The notes beneath the pieces are model-generated. The model was not told the DNA's origin. It ran no database searches and saw nothing but the letters and a program-made list of their open reading frames with translations. The position numbers and the translations under genes were made by a program. Shown here one piece after another: positions 38,701-44,901 of a DNA stretch of 64,000 nucleotides; the stretch's first letter is position 1; every line of letters starts with the position of its first letter. The stretch is from an uncultured Saprospiraceae bacterium (lineage in GTDB: Bacteria > Bacteroidota > Bacteroidia > Chitinophagales > Saprospiraceae): positions 1-64,000 of the forward strand of contig CALGAW010000003.1 of NCBI GenBank assembly GCA_937959115.1, read 5' to 3'.

Positions 38701-41700
38701 ATTGTCAGCACCACATTTCTCTGATACACAGATGTTGTAGTCCTCATCATCGTCATCGCCACCTTCATTAATCACCTGAATAAAGATTGTTTCACCAGGG
38801 GTTCCAGTGATTTCCATACTGATATAATCATTTGGATCAAGACCATCTTGTGATTCACAATCAATTTCATTTAATCCATTACAACCACCACGATAAATTA
38901 CAAAAGTCATGTCTGAATAATCACCTAATGGACCACCAACCGCAGTTCCATCTCCTTCAACAAGTGCAATTCCTGTAGGTGGCATTGTAAACTGATACCA
39001 AGTATCTCCACAATTTTGAACATTGCAATTAGTTGGCTGATGATCTGGAGTTGGACATCCATAATTTTCTGTTTGCCAAGCGCCTCCAGCTAGTGTACAA
39101 GATTCATCTTGAACAGTAATTGGTATTGCATCAATACAAGCATTATTCACTGGTTCTGGGTCCGTTGGAGATCCAGATCCATAATCAGGTTTCGGATCTT
39201 GGATGGAGATTGTAAATTCGCCATCAGGACCAAGTACAGTTGTACCATCTATTTGAAGGAAATAAGTATCTCCTGGGATTAGGCATGTTGCTTCAAGTTC
39301 TTCATCCAATGCTTGAGTAGCATCATAATCACTTTCCAACAATGTAAAGGTTCCATTACATGTATTATCTGAAGATGAGAAAAGATAAATTTCTGAATCA
39401 ATGCCAAGTAAACTATTTGCACTGAGGTCGATAATGGCTGACCCTGAAGCAGGTGCTGTAAATTCATACCAAACTGTTTGTTGGGCATATCCACCAGATC
39501 CTGGTTCTCCTGGCTCAATATTAGCACAAACGTTGGTTTCCATCGTTAATACTTGAGCAGTTCCATCAATTAAACCAAAGTCATGAGCATTACAGATTGT
39601 ATCATTATAAGGAAATACAGTAGAACCTCCATCATCACTAATCTCAATGGTAAAATCTCCCATCGCGCCACCGATTAAACCACCATTATCAGAACCATCG
39701 ACTTGTACATAATAGGTACGTCCTGCAATTAGACATTCAAGTGAAAGTGATTCATCAAATAAAACGCCACCTCCATCATAGTCACTATCGTGTTCAAGCA
39801 TTACTCCAGTGCACCCTGCACCATTTGTAAAGAAGACTCCAACTTGAAGATCTACTCCACCTTGATTATCTAAATCGATTGTTGCATTACCAGAAGCTGG
39901 AGCAACAAACGTAAACCAAACGGTATTGTCAGGATTGTATGCAGAAGGATTCGGTTCACTTGGCTCAATCGTTGAACACAAATTCGTATACGTGATACCA
40001 TTGTTAATCGATCCACCATTGGGAACGGGTCCAAGCACTTCTGCATCACAGATATCATCATTCAACGGTCTAGAACCACCTCCATCATCAACAATTTCAA
40101 TCGTAAAGTAACCTTCAATATTTGCAGCACTACCATCTACTTGTAGCCAATAAGTTGTGTTTGGGTCTAGGCATTTAATTTCAAGTGATTCATCATTTAA
40201 AGGAAAGCTAACAGCATCATAATCGCTTCCTTCTTCTGTCCAAGGGCCTGCACATGTTCCACTACCAGATTCATAAACAGCTATTTGAAGATCAATTTCA
40301 TTTCCAATGTTATTTGGATCACTTTCAACATTAATTGTAATATCTGCGGTTCCATTAGGTCCAGGATAGTTGGGTGTAGTAAAGGTAAACCAAACTGTTT
40401 GGTCTATTCCAAAGGCTGATGGGTTGGGCTCTCCAGGTTCAATATCAGCACAGAAATTAAAATAATCTACTCCGTTATTTATAGAACCTCCCATTGGAAC
40501 ATTACCTAGTGCAATTGCATCACAAATCAAGTCATTTGGAGCAATTGGATTAGCTGTTATCTGAGCAATTGTAATATCAAAATTACCTTGTACGTTTAAG
40601 GCAGAACCATCCACCATAACATAGTAAGTATTACCTTCTTCTAGACATTGCACATCGACAGATTCATTAAAAGGAGGGAAATCAGCGATATCGTAATCAC
40701 TTTCTACTTCTGAGAAGGTTCCAGTACATGTGTTATTGCTCGATTCAAAAACCGCCACTTGTAAATCTACAGCATCCGTGAAAAATGGGAGATCACTTGT
40801 TGTTGTAATCTCAACAGCAAACGGTCCGCCAGTTGGCGGTGTTGTGAAGGAATACCATACGGTTTGATCTGTAGAGAATGCAGAAGGAGTTGGATCACCG
40901 ATATCATCTGCACATAGGTTATTTTGGTTGTTTAATGTTAGTGGTCCAGCAGTAATCGGGTTACCCATTGCAATTGCATTACAAACTAGGTCATTCGGAG
41001 TTGGTGGGAACACTGGATCTTCCGTTAAAGTAATATCAAAATTACCATCAATCGCATCCTGATCTCCCAGATAAGGTTCACCATCGATCATTAACCAATA
41101 GGTCTCTCCAGGATTCAAGCATTTAATTGTGACATCGGAATCTAACACCAATAAATCGATAAGACTGGCGTCAGTTTCTACTTCAGTAAACGGACCTGTA
41201 CAGGTTGCACTACTCGATGAAAACAGCGTAACCTCTGTATTAATAGCCTCTTCATTTAAGAGTCCTGTCTGATTAACATCAATTGTCAAGTTTCCAGTAC
41301 TTGGTGCTACGAATGTATACCAAACTGTCATATCTGGATTAGTGATCACAGCGGAAGTTGGTTCTCCTGTATTCGTTGCACACCAGTTATTTTGCGTGTG
41401 CGGCAGAGTTCCTTGATCCGTAGTGATTGGAACACCTGTGGGATCTCCTAGACCAACGGCCTGACAAGGCAAGTCATTTCCGAGCGGCGATGGGCGGTTA
41501 ACTTCATCTATAACAAGGTCAAACTGACCATATAGGAATTGAGGATCGACTGCTCCTGGTTCACCATCTAATAAAATATAGTAAAGTCGTCCTGGTACAA
41601 GGCATTCCACAATCATATCTTCATCAAGTGTTGCTCCAAGTCCGTCATATTCACTTTCGACCTCTGTGAGGTTTCCAGTACACGTCTGGTCATCAGAGTC

Positions 41701-43335
41701 ATAAACTGCTAACTGAATATCGATTGCTAAATCATTGAGGAATCCACCATCGGAAGTTGCTTGAATATCAACCACACCAGAAGGTGGGGCAATGAAGGTA
41801 AACCAAACCCCCGCTTCGTTTGCCCAGTTGTTGGGAATTGGTTCTAGAATGTTATTTGCACACCAGTTGGTCTGATCATTTAGCACAGCTGGGGTACCAA
41901 TAACTGGAGCACCAACATGTATTGCTTGACAGATAGAGTCATTCGTTGCAGGGAAGTCACCACCATCTGTAATTGTAATATCGAATATCCCGTCGACGTT
42001 GATCGCTGATCCGTCAACAAACACCCAATACGATTCTCCTGGGGTGAGGCATCTTACTTCAAGATCCTCATCAAAAAGACCTGGATCGTAGTCACTTTCT
42101 TGCTGGACGAGTGTTCCAGTGCAAGTTCCAGAAAATGTTCCGTATACTGCTAACTGTAGATCGATTGCGTCATTTCCAATTGGGAAAGGGGCATCGCTGT
42201 TTGCGGCGATATTTACGTGACCAGAAGGTGGTGCTGAAAACTCATACCATACCCCTTGATCAGAGCCCCAAGCCCCTGGAGTAGGATCGTTGGTATCAGT
42301 AGCACAGACATTACTTTGGCTTAAGGGAGGAGTAGAGACGGATCCACCTGTAGGGATTGGTCCTAGAACCTCGGCGTCACAGATCTCATCACCTGCTTGA
42401 ATGACTCCATCATCGACGACGGTCATTCCAAAAAATCCTTCTTGTCCGTTAAATAAGTTTGCGATGTTATCATCACCATCTACTAATATGAAATATGTTG
42501 TATTAGGGGATAGGCACTCAACTTGCATGCTTTCGGAATAAATAACAGGGTCGAAATCTTCCTCAATTAATGTTAGCACACCTGTACAAGTACCGTTACT
42601 CGACTCATATAATGCAAGTTGCATATCAATCAAGTCACCTAAATTTTGAGGGTCATTGTATCCATCTATTTGAATTGTAGCGCTTGGTGTATTCGAAGTA
42701 GTAAAAGAAAACCAAACACCTTGTTCATTTGTCCAACCGGGATTCGGTTCTCCTACATTTGATGCGCAGAAGTTATTATAGTTACTAAGATTAGCGTTAC
42801 CAAGGGTTCCCCCTGGTAATAATGTTCCAAGATTAATGGCATTACAGATTAAATCATTGGTTGCTCCAACAAATGATCCAGTTGCAGCGATGGTAAAGTT
42901 TGCAGTTGCAGTACTAGCACCTCCAACATTTATTGTATAATTGGCTGAGGCACCTGGAGCAGGCACATTAAAATTTTGGCAATTACTTACTAGACAAGAT
43001 CTATTCACGACACATGTAAATCCATCGTCCTCAAATGCTCGAATACAAACTTGTAATTGCGCTGGCAAAGGAGGGCAATCAAATGTCTCGCTGTATTGTT
43101 GATTGGGTGTATCATTAAAGCAAATTCCTGAAGATGGATATGTATCATTACCTTGCCCATCTATTTCAATTTGCCAATGTAACTCAGGCCCGCCACCAAA
43201 TGGCCCATCAGTGCATGTAGTTGTTGAGGAACCACTGTTGATTGTTACAGTTACAGTAACCTGGCCAGAAGTATTAAAATAAGTAAAAAAGGAAAATAAT
43301 AGGAATAATAAATTTCTTGTATAGGAATTCACCAT
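29704..43335 (-). CDS. Giant SprB-repeat adhesin with T9SS type B (gliding-motility-associated) C-terminus
   Basis: About 4543 residues. I place the start at 43335 (MVNSYTRNLLFLLFSFFTYF, a normal signal peptide) rather than 43419, because the extra 28 residues hide the signal peptide. Order: signal peptide; short beta domain; eight modules of about 130-150 residues beginning NDxICxAxxLG and containing VWFTFxAPxSG, ESDYD and YWxxVDG; two divergent copies; about 35 SprB repeats of about 76 residues (CNGxSDGSATVxATGG, PYxYxWDxGETT, GTHTVTVTDxNGC); a short linker; and a type B sorting domain (FIPNTFTPNGDGINDVF, FDRWGELVFE, GWDGTFKGK, YKGDVTLIK). SprB proteins are mobile surface adhesins in gliding flavobacteria; gliding is not shown here. 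It is flanked by the kinase and regulator genes. Confidence 0.93.
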   Translation of the reverse strand: MVNSYTRNLLFLLFSFFTYFNTSGQVTVTVTINSGSSTTTCTDGPFGGGPELHWQIEIDGQGNDTYPSSGICFNDTPNQQYSETFDCPPLPAQLQVCIRAFEDDGFTCVVNRSCLVSNCQNFNVPAPGASANYTINVGGASTATANFTIAATGSFVGATNDLICNAINLGTLLPGGTLGNANLSNYNNFCASNVGEPNPGWTNEQGVWFSFTTSNTPSATIQIDGYNDPQNLGDLIDMQLALYESSNGTCTGVLTLIEEDFDPVIYSESMQVECLSPNTTYFILVDGDDNIANLFNGQEGFFGMTVVDDGVIQAGDEICDAEVLGPIPTGGSVSTPPLSQSNVCATDTNDPTPGAWGSDQGVWYEFSAPPSGHVNIAANSDAPFPIGNDAIDLQLAVYGTFSGTCTGTLVQQESDYDPGLFDEDLEVRCLTPGESYWVFVDGSAINVDGIFDITITDGGDFPATNDSICQAIHVGAPVIGTPAVLNDQTNWCANNILEPIPNNWANEAGVWFTFIAPPSGVVDIQATSDGGFLNDLAIDIQLAVYDSDDQTCTGNLTEVESEYDGLGATLDEDMIVECLVPGRLYYILLDGEPGAVDPQFLYGQFDLVIDEVNRPSPLGNDLPCQAVGLGDPTGVPITTDQGTLPHTQNNWCATNTGEPTSAVITNPDMTVWYTFVAPSTGNLTIDVNQTGLLNEEAINTEVTLFSSSSATCTGPFTEVETDASLIDLLVLDSDVTIKCLNPGETYWLMIDGEPYLGDQDAIDGNFDITLTEDPVFPPTPNDLVCNAIAMGNPITAGPLTLNNQNNLCADDIGDPTPSAFSTDQTVWYSFTTPPTGGPFAVEITTTSDLPFFTDAVDLQVAVFESSNNTCTGTFSEVESDYDIADFPPFNESVDVQCLEEGNTYYVMVDGSALNVQGNFDITIAQITANPIAPNDLICDAIALGNVPMGGSINNGVDYFNFCADIEPGEPNPSAFGIDQTVWFTFTTPNYPGPNGTADITINVESDPNNIGNEIDLQIAVYESGSGTCAGPWTEEGSDYDAVSFPLNDESLEIKCLDPNTTYWLQVDGSAANIEGYFTIEIVDDGGGSRPLNDDICDAEVLGPVPNGGSINNGITYTNLCSTIEPSEPNPSAYNPDNTVWFTFVAPASGNATIDLDNQGGVDLQVGVFFTNGAGCTGVMLEHDSDYDGGGVLFDESLSLECLIAGRTYYVQVDGSDNGGLIGGAMGDFTIEISDDGGSTVFPYNDTICNAHDFGLIDGTAQVLTMETNVCANIEPGEPGSGGYAQQTVWYEFTAPASGSAIIDLSANSLLGIDSEIYLFSSSDNTCNGTFTLLESDYDATQALDEELEATCLIPGDTYFLQIDGTTVLGPDGEFTISIQDPKPDYGSGSPTDPEPVNNACIDAIPITVQDESCTLAGGAWQTENYGCPTPDHQPTNCNVQNCGDTWYQFTMPPTGIALVEGDGTAVGGPLGDYSDMTFVIYRGGCNGLNEIDCESQDGLDPNDYISMEITGTPGETIFIQVINEGGDDDDEDYNICVSEKCGADNCLDAIPMQPNVPYCWDVAGAEGDDIDNGAPGYYECSNNTNPDASVYFTFTSDCNGSAITLSIIDAEIGGTCILGTTPTDGFNISLFEDATPCDGNPDALVDCQNFDICDGALLNWQQTYTGLSPNTEYVLQIDGFGQFLGTGGDAHGEVMITTGGNPTVEAIEISPASCNGASDGVATASASNGAPPYVFVWDTGITNSTASNLDAGVHTVTVYDDAGCFDTTSVVITQPDSMLLAVSPDLDASCWDSSDGSGTVSATGGTAPYSYDWDTGETTQTATNLGSGTHTVTVTDDNGCLQQIDVVIGGPPIITAMLTPDSGASCNGVSDGSATVSGSGGVPPYSYDWDSGETTQTATGLGAGTHTVTVTDVTGCTNTFDVSITEPDLLVANATMDGAVNCNGESNGSATVTHSGGTPGYTYDWNNGETTPTATGLGAGTNTVTVTDMNGCVATATVMISQPDALVVTLSGAGDASCNGLSDGTATVSATGGVPPYTYDWDSGETTTTATGLGAGTHTVSVTDDNGCVEVGTIIIGQPDLLEATASANSPTTCAGNSDGSATVTATGGTNPYTYDWDSGETTQTATGLGAGTHTVTVTDTNGCLATTNVTIIDSPTLIATASQDSEVLCNGGSNGSATATATGGTSPYSYDWDSGETTQTATGLDAGDHTVTVTDDNGCSATALVSITEPLTALAATATQNSGTSCNGDSNGSATVTASGGTPMYTYDWDTGETTQTATNLGAGTHTVTITDSNGCIETADITITEPAILMVTVSLDANVNCNGESNGSATATATGGTPPYAYDWDTGETTQTASGLGAGAHSITITDMTGCSTVGTISVTEPSALIVSASQDAGALCFGESNGTATATSSDGTSPYTYTWDSGEVGPTATGLDAGTHVVTTTDANGCTATASVMITEPDELSVSISINGNVTCNGSSDGSATATVTGGILPYAYDWSNGETTSTATGLGAGTHTITITDTNNCTITGQATIAQPSNPLVISIVQNNGVDCNGSSNGSATVSATGGTTPYTYEWNNGEMTPTATGLTAGGSTVTVTDSNGCTDTGTINITEPPLLSVTVSVNNNVRCNGGSNGSATATPTGGTNPYTYDWNNGETTQTATSLTAGTNTVTITDDNGCQTIGSITISQPDPLLVTATQIGGAQCNGQSNGTATASATDGTAPYAYNWDSGEVGPTATGLTAGNHVVTATDANGCTATASVTISEPPVLNVTIQLNGNTQCNGSSNGSATATATGGTSPYGYNWDSGEVSQTATGLNAGTHSVTVTDANGCETVGSIVVGEPGALSVIVTVVNGTLCNGGSDGSATASGSAGTAPYSYEWDSGEVVPTATGLTPGTHTVTVTDSNGCSAVGSIVIGQPNPLIVSITLNSDVSCNGLSDGSATATTSGGTPSYSYVWDNGQLGNIANNLDAGMHVVTVTDNNGCTVTGSVFIGEPTVLSATATANNGTLCNGSSDGSATANPAGGTMPYSYQWDSGHNGQTATNLDAGNHVVTITDDNGCSATASVMIAEPTSISVAVNGTTVANCTVCDGSASITVTGGTPPYTFNWSNNETTEDASALCSGINSVTVTDANNCSEVVSVTIGNTSTLVINTINETASISCNGVCDATVVLTPSGGNPPYIYTWNNGGSTNTITGLCAGNYSVTLTDQDGCIAVGNILVSEPDVLNANVSQSAPVSCFGGSDGAATVAVTGGTSPYTYQWSNTGNGTTTTGLGQGTVSVTVTDQNGCEAVGSVNISAPADLPAITIVSSGPSGCSACTGSATITVSGGTGPYVFDWSNGGTIQNPSDLCAGINTVTATDANGCITTAMVTISNNTTLGLATTTPGQISCNGDCTGVATVAATGGALPYNYQWSNGSNTNIATGLCAGSHSVTVTGSDGCLAVATVSITEPDALIAAIAVNNNVSCNGLSDGSATVSVTGGTNPYSYTWTDGTIGATNNGLNVGTHQVTVVDANGCSAIESVSITEPGGISIVLDGTTTANCSACDGGATITVSGGQVPYTYQWSNGANTEDVTGLCGGIAAVTVTDINGCNSTLSINIGSNSSLSISSILETSPIDCNGACNGEATVVPSGGTPPYTYQWDSGQTSPTATGLCAGTFNVTVLDASGCVAAGSLSILEPSLLSTTMTVNSNVSCTGDADGSATVNVTGGTLPYAYQWDSGEVGSTATLLDAGTHAVTVTDNNGCTSITTVVISEPVSLPSVTIGQITAAGCSVCDGTAVAAATGGTGPYTYVWSVGTSTSPNPTDLCPGVVTLVVTDANGCVATANANIPNTSSLGITISQTTSISCNGDCNGTATVSATGGVPPFSYQWDSPGQSGSVATGLCAGTYNVTVTGADNCFTVGSVFVAEPAALTATASMISDVSCNGFSDGSAIVLPIGGTTPYLYLWDSGETTATAIQLTVGTHMVTVTDDNGCVVITSVIIGEPGALSYTVNGFGDANCSACDGTADISILGGTLPYTYNWQNGTVVEDPTNLCAGTHAVTVTDANGCMVTGSVVIGNISTLNITNIGSSSPISCNGVCDGEVTVNVVAGSPPYTYQWDSGQNSSVATGLCAGTHAVTVTDTNGCVVFGNATITEPAGFSVTASTTPSSCSSSCDGTITLIPQGGTPPYNYQWSNGGNGPVQSGICSGNYTASVTDANGCVEVVNAMVTQPSTMSITLTANDSPCFNEASGSVNTTVTGGSAPYTYNWNNGATTADLNGVIAGSYTVTVTDSQGCFDIANVSVSQPSLLAGTPLITMPICYGEQNGIILIDTTWGGVGPYEYSIDGISYHSSPIFQGLGAGAYSIHIQDANGCVFILSSLYVNDPAELQVDAGDLIEIVLGDSVQLEAMVNSNDSISYTWTPIDWLTCEFCPDPISKPFDNITYNVTVMDEDGCEASDVVTITVDKTRNVFIPNTFTPNGDGINDVFTIFGGEGVTNIRTMKVFDRWGELVFENANFEPNDPSNGWDGTFKGKRMNPNVFVYYVEVDFIDGETILYKGDVTLIK
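30216..38196 (-). repeat. SprB repeat array (about 35 copies of about 228 bp)
   Basis: Each unit starts with a Cys codon (CNG or similar) and ends before the next; the average length from copy 1 (38196) to copy 18 (34314) is 228 bases. Copies 1-18 have only two cysteines (CNGxS and NGC). From copy 18 on the pattern changes to a three-unit superperiod. The last copy (starting 30441) is the most divergent, with YEYSIDG in place of YxYxWDxG. Confidence 0.92.
30892..34314 (-). repeat. Higher-order SprB trimers, about 684 bp, five copies
   Basis: Repeats 18-32 form five copies of a three-repeat block: type A (CNGxSDG, no extra Cys), type B (CSACDG plus LCAG) and type C (CNGxCxG plus LCAG). First Cys codons of type A repeats are at 34314, 33630, 32946, 32262 and 31572, and the next block begins at 30891: spacings 684, 684, 684, 690 and 681. 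Types B and C carry four cysteines per repeat, so an additional disulfide is likely. Confidence 0.9.
39190..42865 (-). repeat. Eight N-terminal beta modules of the SprB giant
   Basis: Each module has NDLICNAIxLG near its start, a central Cys (NNWCAxN or similar), VWFTFxAPxSG, IDIQLAVYESxxxTCTG, ESDYD, CLxPGxTYWxxVDG and a final FDITI-type strand. The modules differ in length and sequence more than the SprB repeats do, so they are older. Conserved acidic ESDYD and VDG segments may bind calcium (inference). Confidence 0.75.
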
Positions 43336-43436
43336 TTTAGATGTTTTACGGGTTGCGAGTAAGATCATGCACTTATCAAGTACATAGTTCTTTGAACATA
43401 TAATGTACATTAAATACATTATAACATTACAATCTA

Positions 43437-43444
43437 CAAATATA
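43437..43444 (-). promoter_or_regulatory. Candidate -7 promoter element of the SprB giant gene
   Basis: On the minus strand TATATTTG matches the Bacteroidota -7 consensus TAnnTTTG, about 100 bases before the chosen start codon at 43335. No matching -33 element is seen at the normal spacing. If used, the leader is about 95 bases and includes the palindrome AATGTACATT. Confidence 0.45.
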
Positions 43445-43730
43445 AAACGAATTAATGAAGCATTTCGTCCCTACAGCAAGCAATATTCGGCTTTAGCCAG
43501 ATAATTGTTAATAAAATGTTGATTATTGAAATAAAAACGAAAGGAATTTTGGAAAAGAATGTGGTTGTGCAACTATGAATTATAAATACCGATTTAATAA
43601 TTTAGAACTATTCGCACAACCACTTCCAAGTCTTGAAGACTAATGTCATAGAGTTTTCAAACGTAATCTTTTATAAGCCTGAATACAAAGAACAAGATGA
43701 CAATTATTATTCGATCGTCCTATTCTAATT

Positions 43731-43780
43731 GTATAAACGGCTAGTATTCTGTATAAGCGGTAAAATAAGTTGATAAACGG
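43731..43780. promoter_or_regulatory. Three 20-bp-spaced direct repeats, candidate LytTR operator
   Basis: GTATAAACGG (43731), GTATAAGCGG (43751) and TGATAAACGG (43771) recur at an exact 20-base period, i.e. on the same face of the helix. Read on the minus strand their 9-mers are GCCGTTTAT, ACCGCTTAT and TCCGTTTAT; compared with the published LytTR-type consensus (W-M-M-G-T-T-N-R-K) they match at 8, 8 and 9 of 9 positions. They lie in the divergent region between the SprB giant (start 43335) and the LytTR regulator gene (start 43869), about 90 bases before the latter. The remaining part of the 533-base gap shows no gene. Confidence 0.6.
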
Positions 43781-43868
43781 AGTTAAACTCAAATTATTCA
43801 CTACAAATCAACTTTTGATCATTATAAATTTCATTAAAAAACAGTACATTGGTAATTAAATAGAACAA

Positions 43869-44621
43869 ATGATATCAATCGTAATAGTTGATGATGTTAA
43901 GAAAAGCAGGGATACGCTAGAAAAGATGTTACTGAACTATTGTCCAGATTCAGAAATACTTGGAAAAGCCGGTTCTGCAAAAGAAGCCTATGGCTTGATA
44001 CGTGATAAACAGCCACAACTGGTATTGCTAGATATAGAAATGCCAAATGGTACTGGTTTTGACTTACTTGAAATGTTTGACGACATTAACTTCGAGGTTA
44101 TTTTTACAACTGCGTTTGATCAGTATGCCTTAAAGGCAATTAAGTTTTGTGCGCTTGATTACCTTTTGAAGCCCATTGATATAAAGGAATTGATTCAATC
44201 TATTCATAAAGCAAGTCTAAGAATAAACGAGCACTCAAAGAAAGATTCGAACTATTCCCATCTTCTAACTAATCTAAAACATAAAAACTCCCCTACGAAT
44301 AAATTAGCGCTCCCTACTCAAGAAGGCCTTGTATTTATCATTGTACATGATATCATCCGATGTGAAGCAGAAGGCAATTATACTTCTATCTTCTTTAAAG
44401 ATGGAACAAGATTATTAACTACTCGGAAAATCAAAGGGTTCCAAGAATTGCTTTCTGAGCATGACTTTTTTAGAATACATCGTTCTCACCTTGTCAATTT
44501 AAATTGTATTGAGAAATACTACAAAGGAGATGGAGGATATGTTCTAATGATCGATGGTTCAACGATTGATGTTGCAAGAAGAAAGAAGGAAGACTTTCTA
44601 GAACGATTGAGCAGAGTATAA
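43869..44621 (+). CDS. LytTR-family response regulator
   Basis: A 250-residue regulator. The receiver domain (1-120) has the acidic pair DD at 8-9, phosphoacceptor Asp55 in LLDIEMP, TTA at about 80 and the LKPID lysine loop. A linker (about 120-145) joins to a LytTR DNA-binding domain (about 145-245) with IIRCEAEGNYTSIFF, TTRKIKGFQELL, FFRIHRSHLVNLNCIEKY and the terminal VARRKKEDFL. It should be phosphorylated by the LytS-type kinase at 26267 and bind direct repeats upstream of its target genes; the three repeats before its own start are the obvious candidate. Confidence 0.93.
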   Translation: MISIVIVDDVKKSRDTLEKMLLNYCPDSEILGKAGSAKEAYGLIRDKQPQLVLLDIEMPNGTGFDLLEMFDDINFEVIFTTAFDQYALKAIKFCALDYLLKPIDIKELIQSIHKASLRINEHSKKDSNYSHLLTNLKHKNSPTNKLALPTQEGLVFIIVHDIIRCEAEGNYTSIFFKDGTRLLTTRKIKGFQELLSEHDFFRIHRSHLVNLNCIEKYYKGDGGYVLMIDGSTIDVARRKKEDFLERLSRV

Positions 44622-44805
44622 CTTAGAATCGCCTCTCGTTCAAATTAACAAATCTAGCACTCAGGCATTTCCAAACAGTATAATTTTCATATTATCATTT
44701 GATTGTCGATGTCGCATCCCTAGTGCTTTGACAACCTCTTTACATGTTTGCATTACCGATGTGCTGTGTTCTACAGCATAGCCCATTTAGATAAAATAAA
44801 AATAA

Positions 44806-44839
44806 CAATCCAGATTACACTATCGAATAATCTGGATTG
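44806..44839. terminator. Long perfect hairpin in convergent gap
   Basis: CAATCCAGATTA (44806-44817) and TAATCTGGATTG (44828-44839) form a perfect 12-bp stem with a 10-base loop. A-rich sequence follows on the plus strand and T-rich sequence on the minus strand, so it may end transcription of the tandem-95 giant, or work for both convergent genes. Confidence 0.65.
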
Positions 44840-44842
44840 CTT

Positions 44843-44880
44843 AAAAAAAGATAGCCCAACACAACAAGTGTGCAGGGCTA
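44843..44880 (-). terminator. Rho-independent terminator of the tandem-95 giant gene
   Basis: On the minus strand TAGCCC...ACAC, a short loop, then GTGT...GGGCTA form an interrupted stem followed after four bases by seven T. It starts about 21 bases past the stop at 44902. Confidence 0.75.
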
Positions 44881-44901
44881 TTCTTCTATTGACTAACTAC
44901 A

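Noticed and set aside
43336-43419. Upstream extension of the SprB giant by 28 residues starting at 43419
   Set aside because: The extension would bury a normal signal peptide that begins at the ATG at 43335, and it overlaps the likely promoter-leader region.
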